A stretch of DNA of 5,550 nt from CAIXDN01 sp964482085 (lineage in GTDB: Bacteria; Patescibacteriota; Patescibacteriia; 2-12-FULL-60-25): assembly GCA_964482085.1 (NCBI GenBank), contig CAYZVS010000024.1:1-5550 (forward strand). Direction: 5' to 3'. The notes under the pieces are model-generated. The model saw only the letters and a program-made list of their open reading frames with translations, was not told the DNA's origin and did no database searches. A program made the translations under genes and the position numbers. Below, piece by piece: positions 1 to 5,550 of the stretch (positions are counted from its first letter, which is position 1; the number at the start of each line of letters is the position of its first letter).

Positions 1-2596
1 GGTAATTGGATAGCAGGTGTATGGCGGACAGACCAGAACCCAGATCATCATGCATGTCCCGAGAGATCCTTGAGCGCTCCGCTTCCAGGGCGATTTTCTT
101 TTCAATTTCGATCCGCTGAAGTGCGAGCAGCCGCTGTGTCCGTTGCCTTAAAACAAAAGCACCAAGCAAAAGCATACTCAATGCAATACTGCTTCTGACC
201 CACCAGGTGCTCCTCAAAGGAGGCAAAACATGAATAGCAATAGAAATGCCTGCTGTATTCCAAACGCCTTCCTGGTTTGAGGCTATGGCTTTAAATTTGT
301 ATCGACCCGGTTTAAGATTAGAAAATGGGATTAACAGTTGGCGTTGAGTTGTATTGATCCAGTCTGCATGATAGTTTTCCAATATATACTTGTATTGGTT
401 GAGACTTGAATGGGTATGATTAACGGCTGATATTTCAAATGCAAAATTATTCTCTCTGTCTTTTATTGTAATACTGGTATCATGCCAGAATGAAGTTATT
501 GGAACATTGTTAATCATGAATTTCTTTATAAATACTGGTGGGGGTGGGGATTTTTCAATGAATTTATGAGGATCAATTTTAACAATATTAATACCTCCGG
601 AAACATAAATATTTCCCAGACGATCTTTTGTTTTTCCTCTGTAAAAATTATGTGGATAGGCAATGCCCTGGGCCTTATCAAAGTTGATGATACTACCGCT
701 CTCCTTTTCAAAATAGTTTATCCCATAGTGGGAGGAGGACCAAATACGGTTATAGTCATCCTCCATGATCTGGTATAGCGATGACGTAATGTATCCGTCA
801 CGGGTATCATATTGTTTTAAAAGAAGATTTTGAGGGTCGCTTATATCTATTCGGATAAGGCCACATCCTTGCGTGGCCATCCACAGTACATTTTCCCGGT
901 CGGCTATAATATCATTCAGTGGACAATCGAAATGGTTTAAGGTATATAGTTTAAATTGTTTAGCCGATAGGTCCATTCTGACCAAACCTGCATTATAAGT
1001 GCTCATCCACAGAAATCCTTCCCTGTCTAATGCCAATCCACTTGCCTCAGGATAGAGAGTGTCTCCTCCAAGGCTCACCAGGGGTATATGCTCTAATGTA
1101 TAGGAGGTAAGATTAAAGCGATACAGTAAGCCATCGCGAACAAAATAACAAAGGGACCCCGAAATGGCGTATGGGAATAGATTGCTTTTGACAGGACTGT
1201 TGATATGATGAGTAGTGTCAGGTTCGATAAGCGTAAATTTATATTGGTGCAGGTCGTAGATATAGAGCCAGGAAGAAATCATTAAAAGATGGTTTGCATC
1301 CAATTCGATGATTGCGGGTTGGTGCCTGCTGCGGTGGTGGGGTTGAATAAAGGGGATCTGAGTTTCCGAAATGAGTGTATCAAGTTCTGGATCATAGCAA
1401 TTGATAGCTCGGTTGGTGCCTACATAAAGTTTGTTTAGTTCTGGAATATAAACGCCAGACCACTGGGTGTTAGAAAACTTTCCATTATGGGGATAAAATT
1501 CTTCAAACATGTAGCTGTTTGGCTCATGGATAAATATCCCTTGATTGGTTCCAATTCGAAAACGACCATCCAATTCTGAGGCCACGCAATTTAGGGAACC
1601 GCTATTGAGCAGCCTGGTATTATTTGCATCCACAGACAGTGTATCCCAGGCGTTTGTTTCTATGTCGTAAAGAAACCTATGCAGGGTATGAACGCGTATA
1701 AAAAGTTTTGATCCTTGGATCTTTTTTACAATGTCAATAGGAAACTCATCCAGATGCTTGCCCAAAGCGGTCAGGCACAACATGCGATGTGATAAATCTC
1801 CGTCATTAAATAAAATAAGCCCTTTAAAGGGATGTCGGGATGACCTGGCACTTGCCAACACAAATTGTGTGTCAGCATATGATTCAATGACACGCACTGA
1901 CAAATCACCTTTGGTCCCTGGCGCATAATGAGAGAGATCTACTTTTTTCTCCTGGCAAGCCATCGTATCAAACATATACAGGCCATTCTCAGTACCAAAC
2001 CAAAACTTGTCTGCATGAAATAATGCGACATGGGGGTCAGCCATGTTTTGACCTTCTGTGGTATGATACAAGAAGGCTATATATGTGTCCAGGTCAATTT
2101 TGAATACATCTCCATTTTGGCTGATGGCAAGGAGCGCTTTCCCGTCACTGGCCAAAGCCCGGATAATATTCGGATTACCTTCATCGGTTTCTATGGTTAC
2201 CCTGAATATTCGATTCCACCTAGAATCGCGATAATTATAAATGAAAACTTGACCATTGCCAGACAACCCAGCCAAAATGTATTTATTGACGACCAGTAAG
2301 GAGTACACATTATCATTTGGGATCGTAAATAAATCATGGGATGTATGTCGAAAGATCTCTAAATTGGTTCCGTCATCTCTCGCCAGTCCTAAACTCGTGC
2401 CATACCAGTAAAAGCCCATGGAATCCTTGACAATGCTGTTCACTTGATTGGAATGTAGCCCTTCTTTGGTGGTTAAACTCTCAAAGGAATATTTAATCTT
2501 TTGGATTTGTCCATATCCGGCAGAAATAGAGCTCAGTATCCCAATGAGGATTACCGGAAAAGAATAAACCCACTTCACTTTCAAATAAGGTCTCAT
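1..2596 (-). CDS. Propeller/Y_Y_Y sensor histidine kinase, HisKA_3 type (3' end cut by the window edge)
   Basis: This is a membrane sensor kinase expected to bind a ligand in the periplasm and autophosphorylate a cytoplasmic histidine. The minus strand reads 865 codons without a stop. Seen in order: a signal peptide (basic start, hydrophobic residues ~10-26, ending SAGYGQ near 30); propeller-type repeats, clearest at ~46-84 (GLHSNQVNSIVKDSMGFYW), 190-210 (FWFGTENGLYMFD), 519-542 (REGFLWMSTYNAGL), 563-584 (ENVLWMATQGCGL) and 609-630; a Y_Y_Y domain at ~690-790 (YKY at 735-737, DW at 745-746, LKPGRYKFKA); a transmembrane helix at ~798-817; a basic coiled linker; and the H-box RISRDMHDDLGSGLSAI with His849 as the likely phosphoacceptor. 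The HATPase domain lies off the left edge. I chose ATG at 2596 because it places the signal peptide directly at the N-terminus after AAAAGAAGAA. An in-frame ATG at 2641 would add 15 residues. HisKA_3 kinases usually pair with LuxR-type regulators; none is in view. Confidence 0.93.
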   Translation of the reverse strand, partial: MRPYLKVKWVYSFPVILIGILSSISAGYGQIQKIKYSFESLTTKEGLHSNQVNSIVKDSMGFYWYGTSLGLARDDGTNLEIFRHTSHDLFTIPNDNVYSLLVVNKYILAGLSGNGQVFIYNYRDSRWNRIFRVTIETDEGNPNIIRALASDGKALLAISQNGDVFKIDLDTYIAFLYHTTEGQNMADPHVALFHADKFWFGTENGLYMFDTMACQEKKVDLSHYAPGTKGDLSVRVIESYADTQFVLASARSSRHPFKGLILFNDGDLSHRMLCLTALGKHLDEFPIDIVKKIQGSKLFIRVHTLHRFLYDIETNAWDTLSVDANNTRLLNSGSLNCVASELDGRFRIGTNQGIFIHEPNSYMFEEFYPHNGKFSNTQWSGVYIPELNKLYVGTNRAINCYDPELDTLISETQIPFIQPHHRSRHQPAIIELDANHLLMISSWLYIYDLHQYKFTLIEPDTTHHINSPVKSNLFPYAISGSLCYFVRDGLLYRFNLTSYTLEHIPLVSLGGDTLYPEASGLALDREGFLWMSTYNAGLVRMDLSAKQFKLYTLNHFDCPLNDIIADRENVLWMATQGCGLIRIDISDPQNLLLKQYDTRDGYITSSLYQIMEDDYNRIWSSSHYGINYFEKESGSIINFDKAQGIAYPHNFYRGKTKDRLGNIYVSGGINIVKIDPHKFIEKSPPPPVFIKKFMINNVPITSFWHDTSITIKDRENNFAFEISAVNHTHSSLNQYKYILENYHADWINTTQRQLLIPFSNLKPGRYKFKAIASNQEGVWNTAGISIAIHVLPPLRSTWWVRSSIALSMLLLGAFVLRQRTQRLLALQRIEIEKKIALEAERSRISRDMHDDLGSGLSAIHLLSNY

Positions 2597-2732
2597 TTCT
2601 TCTTTTACGGCTTTGTATGCATTAAATCCAGCGTCAGCCATTCTCCAAATGGTGTAAGGAGGAATGAAACTTCCTTGGCTACTGAAAATATCGGTTCATC
2701 CCTAAAGGTAGCCTATTTTCATTTTCAACATC

Positions 2733-2760
2733 TCCGACCAAAGACCTATTTCCTGTCGGA
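2733..2760. promoter_or_regulatory. Candidate operator: dyad TCCGAC-N16-GTCGGA
   Basis: The two arms TCCGAC (2733-2738) and GTCGGA (2755-2760) are exact reverse complements. Their centres are 22 bp apart, about two helical turns, a spacing that suits a dimeric regulator. The dyad lies in the divergent intergenic region about 130 bp before the AraC start. A 6-bp dyad can occur by chance in a region this size, so this is only a candidate. Confidence 0.25.
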
Positions 2761-2840
2761 ATAAGAATTTGCAATTTTACATTGTCATTAGCAGGAAGAG
2801 CAGAATGTTGTAGATTCCAGCAAAGTTTACCGAAGAAATT

Positions 2841-2882
2841 ATGGCTAAGACAAACATCTCATTAGAATTTAAAGCAAACTAA
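2841..2882 (+). other. Possible 13-codon leader ORF before the AraC-type gene
   Basis: ATG at 2841 opens a frame encoding MAKTNISLEFKAN that stops at TAA 2880-2882, five bases before the AraC-type start at 2888. GAAGAAA stands 3 bases upstream of this ATG and could bind ribosomes. The downstream gene has its own AAAAGGA, but only immediately next to its ATG, which is unusually close, so coupling through this small frame would make sense. The frame is also open a little upstream, to a TAG near 2807. A frame this short easily occurs by chance. Confidence 0.15.
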
Positions 2883-2887
2883 AAGGA

Positions 2888-3805
2888 ATGGAAGGTATAG
2901 ACATACAAAGCATCTTGTATCGCTACCTTGAGGCTATCAGGCCTGCCATGGAAGCCCGAAAGGTAAAGGTCGCCATCCTTGAGCCTGACAAGTGTTATTA
3001 TTGTAGCCTTCCAGTGGATGAAGTCCTAGGTCCGGTCTTTTACCTCCTTCTCAAATTGGTCTATATTCTACCTCCCGACAGGGAGATTAAGGTCCGCATC
3101 AGTGAGAGGAAGGACGCGCAATCTGAGCAAAAGTACCTGGTGATTGACATTCTGACCTATTGGCTGACCATCAATCCTAATTTGATATTCCGTCCGGAAA
3201 ACAACAGATTTAGAATCGAACAAGATGAGCATCGGAATACCCGTATCTATATTGAATGGGCCATCCGAACAGAAACGGTAAATCACATGGATACTATTAA
3301 CCAATTGGTCAATGAACCACTGAACAAAGGTGGTGGTTTCGAAACTTCAGCTGCTGATAGTGCGAACGTACTTAGCAATATTCCTTTCTTCAATAAATAT
3401 GTTGGCTTATATGAAGGATATGGTAAGAGTACGTACCTCAAAGAAAAGATCAATGGATTCAAATCCAGCAAGGAATCACTTTTCATGATTGAATTAGTCA
3501 AAACCATAACCGCCCTAATGGCGGACCCGGTTTTTGATTCCGATGCGCTTGGAAGGAAAGTTGGACTCAGTAAGTCCCAATTATACAGAAAGATCAAGGA
3601 GCAGACGGGCTATTCAACAGCCCTGTATATTCGGCATATCCGCCTGGTAAGTGCCGCTGAACTGCTTAAATCGACTGAACGCTCCGTAGGGGAAATAGCT
3701 GATGCTGTAGGATTCAAGGAGTTGAGTTATTTCTCTTCATCGTTTATGGATGAGTTTAAATCCAGTCCAACGGATTGGCGAAAAGCTGCAAAAAAGAGAC
3801 AATAG
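2888..3805 (+). CDS. AraC-family regulator with a degenerate histidine-kinase ATPase-like N-terminus
   Basis: This is a 305-residue cytoplasmic DNA-binding protein. Residues ~202-299 form an AraC-type double helix-turn-helix: the first HTH at ~218-241 (SDALGRKVGLSKSQLYRKI) and the second at ~266-299 (SVGEIADAVGF, then SYFSSSF, then SPTDWRK). The QLYRKIKEQTG style is that of AraC domains at the end of Bacteroidota hybrid two-component proteins. No receiver domain is present. Residues 5-73 instead follow the pattern of a kinase helix and N-box region: DIQSILYRYLEAIRP, then VDEVLGPVFYLLLKLVYILP, then REIKVRIS. The usual N-box asparagines are leucines near 53 and 57, and no DxGxG motif follows at ~87. 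Residues ~131-200 are a linker without a recognised domain. The start is the first ATG after an in-frame TAA at 2870-2872. It probably regulates the genes downstream; the ligand is unknown. Confidence 0.9.
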   Translation: MEGIDIQSILYRYLEAIRPAMEARKVKVAILEPDKCYYCSLPVDEVLGPVFYLLLKLVYILPPDREIKVRISERKDAQSEQKYLVIDILTYWLTINPNLIFRPENNRFRIEQDEHRNTRIYIEWAIRTETVNHMDTINQLVNEPLNKGGGFETSAADSANVLSNIPFFNKYVGLYEGYGKSTYLKEKINGFKSSKESLFMIELVKTITALMADPVFDSDALGRKVGLSKSQLYRKIKEQTGYSTALYIRHIRLVSAAELLKSTERSVGEIADAVGFKELSYFSSSFMDEFKSSPTDWRKAAKKRQ

Positions 3806-3866
3806 CCATAGTAAAAGGTAAAATGGCACAATAATTAAAAAGCCTGAAGAACTGGTTTAAACATTA

Positions 3867-3890
3867 TTGCATTTTTAGATAATAGCTTTG
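3867..3890 (+). promoter_or_regulatory. Candidate Bacteroidota-type promoter before the first SnoaL-like gene
   Basis: TAGCTTTG at 3883-3890 matches the Bacteroidota -7 consensus TAnnTTTG exactly and would start a transcript about 20 bases before the SnoaL-like ATG at 3916. The -33 side is poor: TTG at 3867-3869 is only 13 bp upstream, while the usual spacing is about 19-21 bp, and the TTTA at 3856-3859 is 23 bp away. If real, the SnoaL/SDR genes could be transcribed separately from the AraC-type gene. The rest of the 110-bp gap after that gene shows no convincing terminator, only a weak 5-bp GCCAT/ATGGC dyad at 3805-3827. Confidence 0.3.
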
Positions 3891-3915
3891 GATCACTAAG
3901 CAAGGTCGTCCAATC

Positions 3916-4305
3916 ATGACTAACCGAGAAAAAGAAGAGCATAATAAAAAGTTCATCATGAAGTTCTTCACCATTAATACGAGTGAAGTCACTGAAGAGG
4001 ATATTCGGAAATTCACGAATAATGAAGTGTATATCCAATCTATCTTGACTATCCGACGGTCCTTTCCGGACTATACGATCATGATGGAAGATATCACGGC
4101 AGAGGATGATTTTGTCATCACCCATAGTGTGGTCCACGGTACGCATTCTGAAGAATTTTATGGCATCCCGGCGACGTTCAAAACAGTAGAGTTTCAGATC
4201 ATTATAAAATATCAGATAGTGAATGATATTATTGTCAATGCCTGGCCAATGTATGACAACCTGCTCTTGATGGAACAGTTGGGAATAATCAGTAAGCCAG
4301 TCTGA
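3916..4305 (+). CDS. SnoaL-like (ester cyclase/NTF2-fold) protein, copy 1
   Basis: This is a small 129-residue cytoplasmic protein of the SnoaL-like polyketide/ester cyclase group, which has a cone-shaped NTF2-like alpha+beta fold. Family features seen: an N-terminal helix rich in Glu and Lys (~3-16), FPDY at 50-53, EDITAEDDFV at 58-67, GTH at 75-77, GIPAT at 83-87, a Trp at 110, Asp at 114, and the closing LLLMEQLG at 116-123. These match the family pattern FPD, ED..AEGD, GTH, GIP, W...D, QLG. Members that act on polyketides are a minority; most are of unknown substrate, and no polyketide genes are nearby, so a cyclase reaction should not be assumed. The ATG fits the start of the paralog downstream. 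AAGG lies 10 bases upstream of the ATG, a weak ribosome site. Confidence 0.88.
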   Translation: MTNREKEEHNKKFIMKFFTINTSEVTEEDIRKFTNNEVYIQSILTIRRSFPDYTIMMEDITAEDDFVITHSVVHGTHSEEFYGIPATFKTVEFQIIIKYQIVNDIIVNAWPMYDNLLLMEQLGIISKPV

Positions 4306-4479
4306 GAAGTAAAAATCGGTTGTTTGGCCCTTTTTAAAGATAGGCCAAAACGGCAAATGAGGAAATTTAGTGAATACAGCATAAAGACACAATCGCCAGT
4401 TTAAATCTGATAGAATGACATCAAACAGTAGTGCCCTAAGCATCATTCATCTTATGGCAGCAGTAGCTGTGCAGTGAAT
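4306..4479 (+). other. 174-bp spacer between the SnoaL-like paralogs, with a 7-bp inverted repeat
   Basis: No gene is supported here. TTTGGCC at 4323-4329 and GGCCAAA at 4343-4349 are exact reverse complements with a 13-base loop, 18 bases after the stop of copy 1. The hairpin could weaken transcription or protect mRNA ends. It is not followed by a T tract on the plus strand, so it is not a classic intrinsic terminator. No TAnnTTTG promoter match was seen in the spacer. Its length is large for two genes in one operon, and it may carry a promoter I cannot recognise. Confidence 0.35.
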
Positions 4480-4869
4480 ATGGAAAATCGGGAAAAAGAA
4501 GAACATAATAAAAAATTTATCCTGCAATATGCAATGATTCACCACAAGGGGGTGACGAAGGAGGATATAATGCGGTTTACAGACAATGAGTTGTATGTCA
4601 CCTCTGTCCTGGCTTTCCGTAAGGCGTTTCCGGATTATATGATTATGATTGAAGACATTACGGTTGAAGGTGATTTTGTCATTCTGCATGGCGTATTGCG
4701 TGGTACGCATGAAGATGATTTTCATGGGATTCCTGCAACATACCGTAAGATGGAGTTGCCGATGATCACGAAGTTCCATGTTGTTGGGGATAAAATCATA
4801 AATGCCTGGCCGATGATTGATACGCTGCTGCTGATGGAGCAATTGGGTGCAATAAACCGACCAACTTGA
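4480..4869 (+). CDS. SnoaL-like (ester cyclase/NTF2-fold) protein, copy 2
   Basis: This 129-residue paralog of the gene just upstream has the same SnoaL-like landmarks at the same positions: FPDY 50-53, EDITVEGDFV 58-67, GTH 75-77, GIPAT 83-87, NAW 108-110, D114, LLLMEQLG 116-123. I set the start at ATG 4480 because MENREKEEH then aligns residue for residue with the MTNREKEEH start of copy 1. A GTG two codons upstream (4474) is possible but would add two unmatched residues. No good ribosome site precedes either. Divergence from copy 1 is greatest at ~15-24 (LQYAMIHHKG versus MKFFTINTSE) and ~89-100, which suggests a different pocket or partner. The stop is one base from the next start, so it is co-translated with the SDR gene. 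Substrate unknown. Confidence 0.88.
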   Translation: MENREKEEHNKKFILQYAMIHHKGVTKEDIMRFTDNELYVTSVLAFRKAFPDYMIMIEDITVEGDFVILHGVLRGTHEDDFHGIPATYRKMELPMITKFHVVGDKIINAWPMIDTLLLMEQLGAINRPT

Positions 4870-4870
4870 C

Positions 4871-5550
4871 ATGGAAACCATCAGACCTGCACAAAAGATA
4901 CTAATGGTTGGGGGCACGGGGATGCTGGGCAGAGCATTGGCGGAAAGGTTCGTTAACGTCGGTCACCAGGTCACTGTAGTAAGCCATAAGGCCTCAGAAG
5001 GTGGGTATGAAGAAAAGAGCGTGATAAAACAGGTTTATGGGGATTTGATTTTGCCGCAAACGTTTGAATTGGCAATGGAAGGCAAGGATATTGTAGTGGC
5101 ATGTGCTCATGCCATGCTTGGCAGGGGAAAATACAAATCAGAAAAAGTCGATGGCCTGGGAAACCGCAATTTGATAGATATAGCTGCAAAAAATGGTGTC
5201 CGGCAGTTTATTTATATCTCTATCCTTGGCGCCCGTCCGGATCATCCGNNNNNNNNNNCGAACCAAGTGGCAGGCCGAGCAACATCTGAAGCAATCAGGT
5301 ATGCAATACACCATTATTCGACCATCAGCATTCATGGAGATGCATGCCTATGAGTTGATCGGCAAAGGAGTGAAGAAAAATGGCAAAGCTGTTTTAATTG
5401 GTAAAGGGGACACGCCGCTAAATTTTGTTTCCCTGCAGGATGTGGCGGACCTTGTTGCCTTTACCGTGGGCAACGAACGATATGCCGGGAAAACGATTGA
5501 AATAGGGGGCATAGATCATGTCTCCAGAACAGAAATAGCACAAAAGTATG
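4871..5550 (+). CDS. NmrA-like / atypical SDR NAD(P)-binding protein (interrupted by scaffold gap, 3' end cut)
   Basis: This is a Rossmann-fold oxidoreductase-like or redox-sensing protein of the atypical SDR (NmrA/Ycf39-like) group; substrate unknown. Residues 9-20 (KILMVGGTGMLG) form the GxxGxxG dinucleotide loop; D58 follows beta-strand 3 (VYGDL); ~93-126 read VDGLGNRNLIDIAAKNGVRQ, then FIYISILGARPDHP, the typical middle of the fold. After the n run the matching frame starts at 5259: RTKWQAEQHLKQSGMQYTII, then RPSAFME, then LNFVSLQDVADLVAF, then GKTIEIGG. It stays open to the window edge (97 codons). The upstream frame read straight through the n run shifts and stops near 5353; this is an assembly artefact. 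The family usually has ~280-300 residues, so perhaps 60-80 are missing on the right. The start ATG is one base after the previous stop (TGAcATG), implying translational coupling. Confidence 0.9.
5249..5258. other. Assembly gap (ten n)
   Basis: Ten unknown bases interrupt the SDR gene exactly at a codon boundary, after the DHP of GARPDHP. The downstream protein continues in a frame that needs the true gap to be a multiple of three, so ten is a placeholder and not a measured length. By comparison with the family pattern (DHP, about four residues, then R-x-K-[WY]) I infer about 12 real bases. Confidence 0.95.

Larger units (their letters stand above)
2597..2887. promoter_or_regulatory. Divergent intergenic control region between sensor kinase and AraC-type regulator
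   Basis: This 291-bp stretch separates two genes that point away from each other, so it should hold the promoters for both. I found no exact TAnnTTTG promoter match on either strand. It contains a perfect 6-bp dyad (2733-2738 with 2755-2760), a direct repeat CCTATTT at 2712-2718 and 2745-2751 (33 bp apart), and a short open frame at 2841-2882 just before the AraC start. No longer gene is convincing on either strand. The role is inferred from position only. Confidence 0.5.
3916..4869 (+). repeat. Tandem gene duplication: two SnoaL-like paralogs in direct orientation
   Basis: The coding sequences at 3916-4305 and 4480-4869 are the same length and align from first to last codon without a gap. 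By hand count about 75 of 129 residues are identical (~58%). The strongest blocks are NREKEEHNKKFI at the N-terminus, EDIT, GIPAT, NAWPM and LLLMEQLG. The first codons also remain near-identical in DNA, including a shared GAAAAAGAAGA followed by CATAATAAAAA. The 174-bp spacer and the 110 bp before copy 1 show no obvious similarity, so the duplicated unit appears to be just the coding region. Confidence 0.85.

Noticed and set aside
2597..2641. Upstream in-frame ATG (2641) as the start of the sensor kinase
   Set aside because: It would put 15 polar residues before the signal peptide, and GGAG is too close to that ATG. The start at 2596 gives a standard signal peptide.
2664..2705. Small plus-strand frame (13 codons) with AGGAGG just before its ATG
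   Set aside because: The AGGAGG is only one base from the ATG, too close for normal use, and this phylum rarely relies on strong Shine-Dalgarno sites. The match is probably chance.
566..2764. Several 65-89 codon plus-strand frames at 566-778, 1731-1928, 2030-2299 and 2501-2764
   Set aside because: The first three lie wholly inside the continuous minus-strand sensor kinase frame, and the last overlaps its signal-peptide end. None shows a domain or good start context.
3068..3597. Two minus-strand frames (78 and 104 codons) inside the AraC-type gene
   Set aside because: They are shadows of the regulator, which has a convincing HTH in the plus frame; the antisense products show no motif.
3805..3827. 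GCCAT/ATGGC dyad after the AraC-type gene as a terminator
   Set aside because: The stem is only 5 bp with a 13-base loop and no T tract follows, so it is too weak to call.
3835..4446. 203-codon open frame on the minus strand opposite SnoaL-like copy 1
   Set aside because: It is the antisense shadow of copy 1. The plus-strand protein has clear family motifs, while the antisense protein has none.
4474..4479. GTG at 4474 as the start of SnoaL-like copy 2
   Set aside because: The ATG at 4480 aligns exactly with the start of the paralog and gives the same 129-residue length.
4447..4917. 156-codon open frame on the minus strand opposite SnoaL-like copy 2
   Set aside because: It resembles the antisense frame of copy 1 only because the two sense genes are duplicates. 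This can mimic a conserved antisense family but needs no separate explanation.
5101..5353. Short frames across the n run, including an early stop of the SDR gene near 5353
   Set aside because: They come from the arbitrary ten-n length. The frame at 5259 matches the family and stays open to the window end.

Overview
The window looks like a chromosomal piece of a Bacteroidota genome from a draft or metagenome assembly. The evidence is a periplasmic two-component-regulator propeller plus Y_Y_Y sensor kinase, a protein type abundant in that phylum, together with A-rich start regions lacking strong Shine-Dalgarno sites and a TAnnTTTG-type promoter match. A run of ten n near the right end marks a scaffold gap. 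The genus cannot be named from the sequence.

Layout. Bases 1-2596 (minus strand) are one uninterrupted reading frame for a large membrane sensor histidine kinase. It has a signal peptide, beta-propeller repeats, a Y_Y_Y domain, one transmembrane helix and the start of a HisKA_3 phosphoacceptor domain, and it runs off the left edge just after the phospho-accepting histidine. Bases 2597-2887 are a divergent intergenic region with a 6-bp dyad and a possible 13-codon leader ORF. Four genes then read rightwards: an AraC-type regulator (2888-3805), two tandem SnoaL-like small proteins (3916-4305 and 4480-4869) and an NmrA-like NAD(P)-binding SDR protein (4871 to the right edge).

The AraC-type protein has no response-regulator receiver domain. 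Its first ~130 residues look like a histidine-kinase ATPase domain that has lost its nucleotide-binding residues, which is the most unusual protein here. The two SnoaL-like proteins are both 129 residues, align without gaps at about 58% identity, and are clear tandem duplicates. The second is followed after one base by the SDR gene, so those two are very probably co-translated. The SDR frame appears to end early at about 5353, but only because the ten-n placeholder shifts the frame. The true continuation is in another frame and runs to the window end.

Working picture (inference): the AraC-type regulator controls a small redox or small-molecule cassette (SnoaL1, SnoaL2, SDR). The divergent sensor kinase may be an unrelated neighbour or may share the control region. 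HisKA_3 kinases usually pair with LuxR/NarL-type regulators, and such a partner would lie beyond the left edge. No RNA gene, CRISPR array or mobile element was seen.
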